A stretch of 64,000 nucleotides of DNA. Source: Panicum virgatum (Eukaryota > Streptophyta > Magnoliopsida > Poales > Poaceae). The stretch spans positions 15,555,900 through 15,619,899 of the forward strand of contig NC_053138.1 of NCBI RefSeq assembly GCF_016808335.1, written 5' to 3'. How positions within the stretch are numbered: position 1 is the stretch's first letter; each line of letters begins with the position of its first letter. Below, in pieces: positions 46,701 to 56,959 of this stretch. A model generated the notes under the pieces. That model did no database searches. It was not told the DNA's origin and saw only the letters and a list, made by a program, of their open reading frames with translations. The translations under genes and the position numbers were made by a program.

Positions 46701-48039
46701 AGATAAGTTTATAGCAATATGCCAATATATGGGAAATATGACCCTTTGTAGGGAAATTTTTCTTTGCCTTGGTGCATTAGCACCAGGGAAGCTTAGCGTT
46801 TTTTGGTGCTCTTCCTGTCTTGTAACTACAAGTGCACTTCTTGCTCTTTCGGTCACAACCACTTCTTTCTGCAACACTAGCCATTATGGGAGTTGCCTCA
46901 ATGGCTCACTCTGCTATCATTTGCGGCAGCTATACTTATCTTAGATTTCAAAATTTTCTGTGCTTGATGATTAAACCCTCTATTCCTAGCTTGTTCTGTT
47001 CATGATATATACAATTTTAGGGAGGTGAAACTAATGTGTTTGCTGGTTATTGTGTATTGGTATGTAATTAGCTGTTTTACCTTCCCCTGTATTCCTTCTG
47101 TCAAGTATCTCATTGTAGGAGATTATAGATTTATAGTTGTATGCCTAGTTTTGTAATTGGTAGTACCATGCTATTGTATTTGTTTGATAAACATTCTATT
47201 TTATTTGAGCCTCGTTCTTACCCATTTCGCTTGACTTGATATTCCTGGATTCATCTGATTATTTCTAGGCTGATGTATCAGAAGAAAATGAAATACTGAT
47301 TGAATGTGGCACCTCCGTGGAAAGTGATCCCAAAGGAAGCTTGGTTGGGGATAACTTGAACCTTGAACCAAGGAAAGACGCAAGTCATCATGAGTATGCT
47401 GGCAACACCTATTCTGATGATCAAATGAAATCAGAACATCAGTCCCAATGTTCTGAACATGAAGACGATAAGGCATATACAAGAACCATAGATACTGATC
47501 CTAGTACAGGGCATAGCAAAAGGTTAGAGTTTGAGGTGGGTTCTGCAGAAGAAGAACTTGACATGCTTCTCAATTCGTTTAGTGGAACTCACCTTTCTAG
47601 CTCCAACTTGGATGAATTGGTTGGACATGATTCAACTTCCCAAGGTACAAAGATCAGTTGGTCGGACAAGAAAGTTACACTTAGCAAGTCTTCCAAATCA
47701 CCTGCGCTTGCACTTGTGGACAATGCTCTAGATGACTTGCTTTCAGAGACTTCCCTACCTGTACAGAATGAAGGTTTTGCTACACAAAGTTCAACTTCCC
47801 AACCAACTGTTAAATCTGGCCAGAACTTTGACTTTGGATATGCTAAGAAGGTTGATGTGATAGCATCCATTGATGATTCACTGGATAATTTGCTTGAAGA
47901 CACTCCATCGTGCTTAAGTGAGCCAAAGGAAACTACAACTGCACAAGGACGAAACAAAATGCCAGATGACAGTGTCCCCCCTCATTCTGGCCCCTCAAAT
48001 GCATCAGATGATTTTGATTCATGGTTTGATTCCCTATAG
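43751..48039 (+). CDS. Unrecognised acidic protein with LDxLL-like motifs (441 aa)
   Basis: I do not recognise the family. Four exons: 43751-44090, 45344-45453, 45836-45940 and 47269-48039, all GT-AG with matching phases (exon 1 ends phase 1; 2/3 and 3/4 phase 0). The N-terminus is basic and Ala-rich (KAAAKSKRSHTVHGRRAH), then there is a conserved-looking block with SWCADDNFILEDDLAPDFE. Exons 2 and 3 end with similar motifs (LEDDLAPDFE; LEEDLLPEDL). Exon 4 is acidic and Ser-rich, with spaced EELDMLLNSF, ALDDLLSET and SLDNLLEDT, and ends DDFDSWFDSL. No signal peptide or membrane segment. The tail looks like an intrinsically disordered region carrying short helical interaction motifs. Its 3' end was duplicated downstream. 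Confidence 0.82.
44308..45169. mobile_element. Non-autonomous PIF/Harbinger element, 862 bp
   Basis: Perfect 20-bp inverted ends GAGCATCTCCAATAGTTCCC are flanked by TTA on both sides (44305-44307, 45170-45172). It lies in intron 1 of the 441-aa gene. The AT-rich ends enclose a GC-rich core (44450-45000) unlike the flanks, possibly captured sequence. The long frames in it (44416-45150 plus, 45042-44425 minus) are low-complexity and unsupported. Confidence 0.85.
46333..46502. mobile_element. Possible MITE in intron 3 of the 441-aa gene
   Basis: The left GGGCCATAAAAGC...TAGATTGTGG and right CCACAATCCAAAGCTAAAAC...GCCC are imperfect inverse arms. No clear target duplication. Confidence 0.4.
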
Positions 48040-48275
48040 GCGAGAAAAGGGTTGTTGCTGTGAGGAAGTGATGGCTAACTTCAGGATTCTTCTCTGCGAT
48101 GCAAATGTCCTCTATACCTTTCTTCCCTCCATTCTTGAATCTAACTGGTAAACATATTCAGGAAGCTGTATTCCAAAGTTCTCTATTCTATATGGAGGTC
48201 CACTAGACAACCATCAACCATCTTAATATTAAGTTTTAATGGGAAACGATGAGGTGGATAGAGCATGGTATAAAA
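47775..48275 (+). repeat. Tail duplication, copy 1 (end of CDS and 3' UTR)
   Basis: 501 bp covering the last 88 codons, the stop and about 236 bp of 3' UTR. It is repeated 590 bp downstream with few differences; 89 bp of unique sequence separates the copies. Confidence 0.95.
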
Positions 48276-48364
48276 GCTAAAGAAGTAAAGATCATCTGTG
48301 AAATTTGAAGCATTGGATATGTAACACTGCGAACTTAGCATGTTTTTGCTGTCTGTAACCTGTA

Positions 48365-48864
48365 TTTTGCTACACAAAGTTCAACTTCCCAACCAACTGT
48401 TAAATCTGGCCAGAACTTTGACTTTGGATATGCTAAGAAGGTTGATGTGATAGCATCCATTGATGATTCACTGGATAATTTGCTGAAGACACTCCATCGT
48501 GCTTAAGTGAGCCAAAGGAAACTACAACTGCACAAGGACGAAACAAAATGCCACATGACAGTGTCCCCCCTCATTCTGGCCCCTCAAATGCATCAGATGA
48601 TTTTGATTCATGGTTTGATTCCCTATAGGCGAGAAAAGGGTTGTTGCTGTGAGGAAGTGATGGCTAACTTCAGGATTCTTCTCTACGATGCAAATGTCCT
48701 CTATACCTTTCTTCCCTCCATTCTTGAATCTAACTGGTAAACATATTCAGGAAGCTGTATTCCAAAGTTCTCTATTCTATATGGAGGTCCACTAGAGAAC
48801 CATCAACCATCTTAATATTAAGTTTTAATGGGAAACGATGAGGTGGATAGAGCATGGTATAAAA
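48365..48864 (+). pseudogene. Tail duplication, copy 2 (broken partial exon)
   Basis: A copy of 47775-48275. One T is missing near 48483, shifting the frame; there is also a Gly/Asp-region change (GCCAGATG to GCCACATG near 48551) and two substitutions in the UTR part. It lacks any upstream exon or start. It is a recent non-functional duplicate, although it could provide an alternative 3' UTR. Confidence 0.9.
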
Positions 48865-51800
48865 CCTCGAATCAGGCTGATGCAAACATTTCACAGAAGT
48901 ATACTTAAAGCATGCTCCGTGATTCAGTCTGTCTACTGATGTGCAATAATTTATGCCAAGTATATGTATAGTCTTTAGAACCTGTGCAGCTAACAGTTGG
49001 TGCTTCTTAGATTTGTTCTTTGATTCAGATGTTTAACCTGTGTGCTGCTGCTTGCTGACCAAGCATCTGCCAATGAAAGAAAAATAGATCTTTGTGGGAA
49101 AAGGTAGGACATCTGAAGGCCTTCTTGTCCTTCACCAGTTGCCATGCGAAATTGATCTCCCTGTTTCCCAGCAACAAAGTAATTCGATGTAAGCTTTGGT
49201 TTTGACGTCTTCATTTGGTCTGGAAAGAAAAAAAATACAATTGTTGGTACAGAGATTCAATTAAGTTGGCTTTGTCGCGCATTTGTTTTGCACTTCGTGC
49301 AGTGTACGTTGAATCGTAGTCGAGAGCATATCATGCCAGTCCACCATATCCAAAAAAAATCCTGGTATTATCAATTTGTCATGAGGCCACAGACGTTGTT
49401 GGCTGTTGCATCATCCGGGGGGTACACCGATACGATGTTGCTTCGAACATAATAACGGATAATATCTTTCTATTAATATTTTAGGTCCATGTTTTTGGTA
49501 CAGGCGCGCGTAGCGCGCCAACCTGACTAGTTACTTTCGCGGGCCAACCACATGACAACATGTCGCTCATGCCCATCCCGTGACTTCATCTCCATGTTTG
49601 GGTTGGTCTGAAGTCCCCATTGCAGATAAGCTCATTGAATAACTGACACACAGAAATACAATTTATCTGATCGCACGGAATCTGCTACCCCATAGTTACA
49701 GATAAACAGGTAGGCAGTAGGCTCAGTAAAAGAAAGTAACGACGGTACCATGATGCCAGATACCTAACAACTCAACCAAAGTCAAGCATTTTTGCTCTTG
49801 TTATAGTTTGGAGTCTTTGTCGCCCTCCCTTGTGCCCAAGGCTCATCCGCTGCACTCTACAAGTTGCTTGCGAGCTTGTAGAATCAGGGCCACAGGATCA
49901 TGACGCGTCGCTGCCCGGCTAGCACAGCAAACTCTGCTCGTTTAATTTTCGTCTGTTCCAATGTCTTTTACGCAAGTTGTGGCTGGCCAAACCCCATCAC
50001 ACGGTGTTCAATGGTAATATGCCATGGATCCTTCGCGGGGGAGAGATTGCCCTACCGAAGAAACAAGAGAGCGCTGCCAGATTTTTTTTCCCCCAACCAC
50101 GCCCCGCTTCTTGACGACACCCGTTGAACAGAGACCAGGTCCTCCTCCATCAGGAATTCAGGATGCGCTGGAACCCTCGGGCGGCGGAGGGTTAGTTGGC
50201 CATGCACAAACAAACCAACCTGACGCCCGCTAGTGCGCTGGTACGCCGAGGCATGACGTCAACAGGAGTCTCCGCGGCGCCGAGCGCGTTCCCAGCGGCG
50301 GCCCCTCCGATGATCTCACCCGCCGTCGCCGCCCAACCACCTGCTACTTGTCAAACCCGTCGGCGTCAGCGCGCGATCTCCCCGGATCTCCGTCCCACGT
50401 CGGACCGTGGCCGTGCTCGGGCCACGTCGGCGCGGCGGACCAAGTCCGCTGCCGCCGTCACCGGATTGCGTCGGCGAGGCTGCTTTTTTTAAAAAAAAAA
50501 AACAAGTGCCGGTGACTGTTGGCGAGATCTTGACGCCCCCGCCCGGCCACTGGTTCGCCTGCACGTCTCCTGGTTTGGTTGTGTCCATGGATGTGAACTG
50601 CCGACCATATTCTGGAGCTGCGCCTGCGTTCGCTTGGCTTCGCTGACGCCGCAGCCACAATTGGAAGCAGCGTATTAGCTGGGAGTAATTAAGACCGTGG
50701 CAGTGGCATGTTCAGGCCTTTTGAGCTTCTAGACTCCGGACTGGTTAAAGCTCGATGTTTGGGTATTTCTTCGGATTCGTTGCAGCGCTTGCAGGTTGAT
50801 GTGTGAAGTTCCTCGCTTTTCTTTTTTCTTTTTTCGAAAAAGACGAAGTTCCTCGCTTTTCAGCATGAGCTTACCATCATTTTCTTCCACTGTCTCGTTT
50901 CTTTCTTTCCTGCCACGTGCTTCTCGAGTAATTGCAGCTTGTTGCTTCCTCTCCTACGTGCCCATGCTGATCTCACTGTGATGAGCCTGATGTGTTAACC
51001 TGTTTTTCTTCCCTATAATTTTGTTTGAAGCAAAGTCCATATCAACATGCATGCATCTAAGTTAGGTGATCCATGTTTTTTTTTAAATTATTCTCATGCT
51101 GATAATAAAGCCTATCCTCGTTGAATTCGATTTGCCACCAATTAACCCCAAAGGACTGCAGATCCTACACCTGTTGCGCTTGTCCTCAGAAATGGGGAAA
51201 ACGAAAGTGAGTGTACCATTTCTTTTTGAGCAAGGATATACTAGGTAGTTGGCGTGTACCCGTCAGGGCAAACGTTTTGAGGCCCGGTTTGCCTGCTACT
51301 CCATACACGAACGTCTCAGATGGCATCTGACAGCGCGGATGGATGCACGCATCCAATGATCCCAAGTTTTTCATTCCGCGCAAGCTTTGTCCCGTGACAG
51401 CTCATCTCCTGCTATTCTTCGCACCGGCCGGGCCAGCAGCAGGGAAATGAGCGTGCCCAAGTACCCATTTTATTCCTGCTCCGTGGTACTGGTCTTTGTT
51501 CCCTAGCGATGTATGATTGCATAGTACGTGCCGTTGGCTCCTGTCTGGTTAGTTTTGGAAGGCTCATGTACCTCCAGATGCTGGAGCACATGGGGCGAGC
51601 GTGCCAACGTGGCAAATCATTGCGTGTGCACCTTTTGTTTAACATTTGAGCTTTTTCCCCTTCCTTTTTGTTTTTGGTCAGGTGATAATATATAGTGTGT
51701 CACTATTTTAGCTTTATCCTGTGGATTTCAGAACAAGCAACAATTACCTGGTACATGATTAATTAACTGACTGAGTGTGTCGCCGTGTCGGTAAATGTTT

Positions 51801-52293
51801 TCATTTGAAAATTCTTGTTTGAATCAATTTGCAATCATCTTCTGCTGCCGCGCACATCAGGGGAATGATCGCACACGCACACGTCCTTGTCGTAACATTT
51901 GCGCTGCTAAAATAATAGGCAAAAAAAATCTCAGTCATGCGATTTTTGCAGCTCCAACTGGTGGCGAACCTGTAGTGTTCATGAATCATGAATGGTATGT
52001 GCGCACTGACAAGTCCAGAAGCTCATCGGGTAAACTTGCATCACTCTTCATATTCACATGATGGAAAATAAAATGGAAATCGCTTAAGATAAGCACTCCA
52101 ATTTCCTAATAACTACTTATGCAATACTATACGCTTCTCCTAAAAGAATCGAAGTCCTATCTAATGATAAGTTAACAACGCCTTCATTAACTCCACAAGG
52201 AGGAAAATAAAAGATGAAGACTTGGAAGATCGGAGCGCCAGCAGGGAGAAGTCGATGTGCACGGCCATGAGCCGTTCGGAGAGCTCCGTGTCC
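48865..52293. other. Intergenic; Helitron end, no supported gene
   Basis: AT-rich to 49500, then mixed. A Helitron-type 3' end lies at 49503-49530. GC-rich frames at 50196-50660 have no recognisable domain or conserved start. Confidence 0.5.
49503..49530 (+). mobile_element. Helitron-type 3' terminus
   Basis: A perfect hairpin GGCGCGC-GTA-GCGCGCC (49503-49519) is followed by seven bases and CTAG (49527-49530), then T. This is the canonical Helitron end (hairpin plus CTRR, insertion before T). The 5' TC end was not located, so the element's extent is unknown. Confidence 0.65.
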
Positions 52294-52740
52294 TCAGAGC
52301 CAGAGCGCACCGGCCTCCTTCAGTATGGGCACGAGCTCGCCGGAGATGTGCACGGCCATGAGCCGGTCGAGGCCCCCGAGGAGCCTGCCCCCGACGAACA
52401 CCGCCGGGAGCGCGACGTCGCCGTCGACGATCCCGGCGAGCTCCGCCTCGCCGGCGACCTCGTGCACGGCCGGGTTGACCCCGAGCCCCTGCAGCAGCCG
52501 CTTCACGACGTGGCTGAGGCAGCACCCGCGCCTCCCCACGACCACCACGGGGCTCTCCGCCACGGCCCGCCTCACCTCCTCCCTCGCCGCGGCCGGCTGC
52601 TGTGCAGGCAGCCTCTCCCCCGCCGCCGTCGCCGCTGCGACGGCGGCGTCCACGACGGCCGCCGCCTCGGCCGCCATCGGCGCGGGGCGCGGGCGCGGCG
52701 GCCACGCCCGGCTGGCGCCGTACGGGATGGCCTGGTACAT
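52294..52740 (-). CDS. CC-type glutaredoxin (ROXY)
   Basis: A plant-specific CC-type glutaredoxin. Members bind TGA bZIP factors and act in development and stress or nitrogen responses, in nucleus and cytosol. Single exon, 148 aa, starting MYQAIPYG (ATG on the minus strand at 52740). The active-site region is GRRGCCLSHVVKRLL with Cys73-Cys74-Leu75-Ser76. Later come LPAVFVGGRLLGGLDRLMAVHI and the C-terminal ALWL (145-148), known in this family for binding TGA factors and TOPLESS-like co-repressors. The second cysteine pair position is Ser rather than Cys. A longer upstream frame to 53151 is unlikely because the TATA box lies at 52864-52870. Confidence 0.93.
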   Translation of the reverse strand: MYQAIPYGASRAWPPRPRPAPMAAEAAAVVDAAVAAATAAGERLPAQQPAAAREEVRRAVAESPVVVVGRRGCCLSHVVKRLLQGLGVNPAVHEVAGEAELAGIVDGDVALPAVFVGGRLLGGLDRLMAVHISGELVPILKEAGALWL

Positions 52741-52857
52741 TCTCCTCGGCGCGCGGCTTCTTGCACGACTTGCTCTTCTTTTTTTTTTCTTGGTTCCGTT
52801 GCGAAACGCGAGCAGCGAGCGACTTGTGTTGCGCTTGGGCAGGAGGTATAGGCCCGA

Positions 52858-52875
52858 CCCCGATATATAAAGGGA
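52858..52875 (-). promoter_or_regulatory. TATA box of the glutaredoxin gene
   Basis: The minus strand reads CCCTTTATATATCGG, 124-130 bp upstream of the start codon, giving a leader of about 95-100 bases. Confidence 0.65.
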
Positions 52876-54206
52876 CGTGAGGTCAGCAGGGCCGGGGGAT
52901 GGCGTCATCCGGGGGAGGGCCCACGCTGTGGGGAGAGGAGGAGAGGAGAGGACAGAGCATGCAGGACGGCGACCGCGGCGTTCGCGCCAACCGCGGCGCG
53001 CGCGGTGTGTGGCGTGGCGGGGCGTCAGCCGCGGTTGGAGGTGGTTTGGTGGGCCCGCCGGGCCCCGGCCGGAGCCGGACGGCCCGATCGGTGACGGCAG
53101 GACGCGGGGAGGAGGAAGGGCGAGAGCCTCAGCCTGACGGGGCGCGAGCAACGTGCAGCGCGTGGGAGGTGACGTTTCTGGCTGGCCCGCCGTGGGGCCC
53201 GGTGACGGCCGCCGGCGGCAGCCGCGCAGCGCGGAGTCGGTTCGGCGGCTGGGGCTGGCGCTGAACTACTGAGTCTGCGAATGGCCCAGCAGCTCCCCGC
53301 CCAGCCGAACAGGCTGTCTAGAGCTGTACTAACAGTGCCGTGACGCACTATCAGAAAATTTATTTCAGAATAAGGCGAAGTATATATAGGAACAGTAGTG
53401 CTTGTGACTTTTCGTATGCCAATATGCCAAACCCGTCATCCATTTTTTTTGTAGTAATTACTAATGAAATTGGGCCTTTGCAAAGGTTCATTTGCTAATT
53501 AGTTTCCATTCACGGTTCGAGATCGCGTTTTAAATTTGTGTAGTAATTGCCAATCGAGTTTCTGGAAGAAGAGAAAATCGCATGGAATGAAGTTAGTTTC
53601 TCGCGTTTGATCGAGGCCGGCGATCGAGATGAGATCAGCCATACCAGGACTTTGAATTCCCTCGCACGCGATGGCGTAGGCAGAGGGAGCGGCGCCCACG
53701 TCTCGTTGGTCGCCGCGCGCGCGCGCGCGAGTGGCTTGCTGGCCGTTTCCAACTTCTCCACCGCTGACCGCCCTCGCTCTATTCTAGTATAGTATGTGCG
53801 TGCCTCTGAAGTCAGATTCGATTCGAGCTAGTTGGACTCTACACACGTAGTCACCTGCCCATCTCGAATAATGGGTGAGTTTCTTACTACCTGATCGCTT
53901 ACGTGCCTGTGCCGGCCTGCATGGCAGCCATGGGTTTTCATTTTTCATTTCGCCCGGGTCTCGCGTTCCGATCGCGTCGATCAAAGCCGGCCTACGTGCG
54001 CGTCGGTCACGTGCGTCGTCGTCGCGCGCGCGTTGCGTTCGACATGTTGGCGTCTCTTTCTTCGGTTCCGGATAAGGCTAGCTAGCTCATCAGGCATCCG
54101 ACTAGGTCGTCGTCGATCGTCGGCTGATTTGTCTTGTAAAGAATAAAATATGGTTCCATCGTCACCCCGAACAAGATCTAATTATTGCGTATATGCTGCG
54201 ATAATC

Positions 54207-54302
<96 letters not shown>

Positions 54303-55739
54303 ATTTCGTGTGATTTGATTCCCGTGAAAGCTGCTGCGTGGCTTGTGCAAAATCTCATGTTAAGATTCCTGCTACGGAAACCCTTTTTTTTTTCTTTCAT
54401 GCCTCTAGGTTGGCATGCAGTTTGGTCGACGGGTGTCGTCCTGCAGCTGGCATGCAATGGGGGGATTTCGTGTAGGTGTGATATATAACTTCTAGAAACA
54501 ACCGGCTCCACGCTATAGCACAGCTCGCTTTCACCCTTTTTTCCCCCGAATCATTTGATAGGATTTCATTCCTTCAGGATGATTATGATGAGCCAGTGGA
54601 TCGGACGAGCACGCACCGTCGTTCACTCGTTCAGGCCCGGGAGGACGAGCACGGAAAGCATCAGCAAACCTCGCGTCGGGGAGGCGTGTGTGTACGTGCA
54701 TGCACGACGACGCACAACCGCCACGTCCCCGGTTCGGCAGATCGTCTCTCAACTCTCAACCGCCCGCATCCGATGGATGTGACGGGGGACCCACGAACAC
54801 GAGTACTTGGGACGTGGTAAAGAAGAAAAATGTGGAGTGAAAGAGGGCGAATATGATCGAGGGACCGGATCGTCAGAGATAGCAACGAGCCAACGATCGG
54901 TGGTTGGGACACTAATATACAGTACATTAGCTGTTCAGCAATTACAATACAAGAATCTAAGCTCGAGTCATAGGGGGGGGATCTGAAGTAGTATCTGACC
55001 AAGTTAGGTTTTTAAGATCAGCTTTTTGGAGCTAGATGATGCATGCAGTTGGACTGTTGGAGTACATGTTCTCCTTGTCTCGCTGCGTGCTATTATGAGC
55101 TGCGGTTGGTCTTAACCCCTCTCTTTCACCTTACATTTCGGCATAGCAAGCCAAGAAGTACCACTGTGGCGAAGCAGTCACTTTCCCGTGACACCAGGAT
55201 GCCGTCCGTCGGCCGGAACGCGCAACCACCGGCCTCGCGCGCCAGCCAGTGAGGCAGTGAGTCACGTCGCTGCATGGGCCGCTCGATGACGTCACGGTCG
55301 ATGCGTGCGGCCCGCGGGCCGCGGCCAGCTCCGCGTGCGAGAAAAATATCTCTGATCCGCTGCAGGCGAAGGCGGCAAAGGTCGGCACAGCGCACCCTCG
55401 CGCGGAGCGGGCGCGCGGCGACAAAGAAGTCGAGTGCAGGTACAGCGAATGAAGGAGAAGGAGCGGACACACCGCCGGCGCGAGCTCGACCCCGGTCACG
55501 CCCACACGCGCGTGGCGGCGGGTAGACCGAGGCGCCGGCCGGCCGAACGCGTGCCCGCCTGCCCGGGAACGCAGAAGCAGAGCGCGCTGGGCTGCTTGTC
55601 TTGTCACGTCCGCGTCGGCCACGGCGCCGCCGGCGTGATCTCTCGCTGACGTGCACCGACTCTCTTCTTCTTCTTCCCATAAGCCAAATTGCACCCGAGT
55701 TGTCTTTCTCCATGCAACACAAAGAGCAATATTATCCTT
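52876..55739. other. Intergenic; microsatellite, no supported gene
   Basis: GC-rich near the glutaredoxin promoter and again at 55200-55650, with AT-rich parts between. The long frames at 55126-55722 are Arg/Ala-rich low-complexity shadows. It contains a (GT)45 run. Confidence 0.5.
54211..54300 (+). repeat. (GT)45 microsatellite
   Basis: Ninety bases of uninterrupted GT; likely highly polymorphic in length. Confidence 0.95.
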
Positions 55740-56228
55740 TTATAACCGCCTCCGATGAAGCAGAAGAAAAAAAAAAGAAAACAAAGGAACAGAAAAGACA
55801 AATTTTGAATTTTTTTTCGTGACTGTGGCTGAGCACATTTTCATTAAAAAGAAAATAATTACAAACACAATCTTGATGCGAATTTTGAACCTAGGCTGTA
55901 GTTGATTTACAGCCGAGAAATCTTGAAGACGGGTGAGGGCGAGCGACTGTAGAAATTCCCTGAGCAGTTCAATTGGAGAATTTGCGGCGAAAAGCAGATC
56001 GATGTCACCGCAGCAAACGGCATCACGGCACTGCAAGGTTTCCAGTGGCGAGGGCGTCGATCCGCGCTCGGCCGCCGCCAATGTTGCTGAGGCTTTGACG
56101 AGCGAGGAAGATGCCAATTGTTGTTGCCAGTGGACGTACTGGTAGTGGCAGGAGGAAACAACTTGAAGAAAAACATAGAAGATTAACAAACAACTAGGTT
56201 GGTTACTAGGGTGCTTTAAACCACCCAT
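55740..56228 (-). other. Unidentified open frame, possibly a captured exon
   Basis: The minus strand is open for 162 codons. The part 56160-55900 has balanced, coding-like composition (TLQCRDAVCCGDIDLLFAA, ELLREFLQSLALTRLQDF) bounded by an acceptor-like TTCTTCAAG near 56165 and AT-rich non-coding sequence after about 55870. I do not recognise it. It could be a gene fragment carried by a transposon, or chance. Confidence 0.25.
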
Positions 56229-56959
56229 CTCTAAAACACGATTCCGGTGTCATTTCCTAGCACGACGTCATGCCACGTCAGCGAAAAAAATCATGGCCGT
56301 CGATCCGGCGACCAACGGCCCGCGGCCGGCCGAGCACCTCCTCCCCGCGGCCGGCTCCTCGCGGCCGCCCCCCGCATGCGCCGACCACCGCCGCAGGCCG
56401 CGCCTCCCGCAGCCACGCCATGGCCTCCACCGCAGCGCGCGGGCCTCCACCGCCGTGCGCATGGCCCACGCCGGATCCAGCCGTGGACGGAGGAGGGAGG
56501 AGGGAGGAGCGAGTAGGGAGGAGGGAGGCGAGCGGCGGGCTCCAGGCGAGGGAGGGGGAACGAGGACGAGGGAGGAGGCCCGCCGCCTCCCGCAGGGCCG
56601 CCGCCGAGCGCTCCGCCGCGTGCGGCCGCTCGACCGCTCCCGCCTCCGCTCCGCCCCTACTCCTCCACCTCCTCCACTGCCGCTGCGCTCACGGCCGCAG
56701 CAGGGGAGGGCCGCGCCCGGTGCAGCGGGCCGCCGCCGCCATGGCCACCGCGCGACGATCTGAGGGAGCAGGTGAGGGCCGCGCCGCCCATGGCTACCAG
56801 GAGGAGGAGGCGCGTGTGGGGCCCCCGCTCCGCCGCAAGGCCCGCTCCTCCTCCGCCTCGAAGGCGCGCCGCCACCCTGGATCCGCCGCCGCCGCACGAG
56901 GCCGCCGCGGGAGGGGGAATCCGAAGGAGCAGGGGAGGGCCGCGCCGCCCCTGGGGCCT
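56229..56959. other. GC-rich segment left of the solo LTR
   Basis: Low-complexity Arg/Pro/Ala frames occur on both strands. The plus frame in phase with 61264-61777 is open from about 56776 to the LTR boundary, so the segment may be the interrupted upstream part of that frame. Confidence 0.35.
56955..56959 (+). repeat. Target duplication GGCCT (left)
   Basis: Direct repeat flanking the solo LTR; the partner is at 61264-61268. Confidence 0.85.

Noticed and set aside
52222..52870. Plus-strand frames over the glutaredoxin
   Set aside because: Shadows of the minus-strand CC-type glutaredoxin.
52741..53151. N-terminal extension of the glutaredoxin frame to 285 codons
   Set aside because: It crosses the TATA box and is GC-rich low-complexity; family members start at the MYQ-like position.
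54150..54511. Frames made of repeated Val-Cys or His-Thr
   Set aside because: Translation of the (GT)45 microsatellite.
55126..55722. Two long minus-strand frames
   Set aside because: Arg/Ala-rich, overlapping in two frames, no motif.
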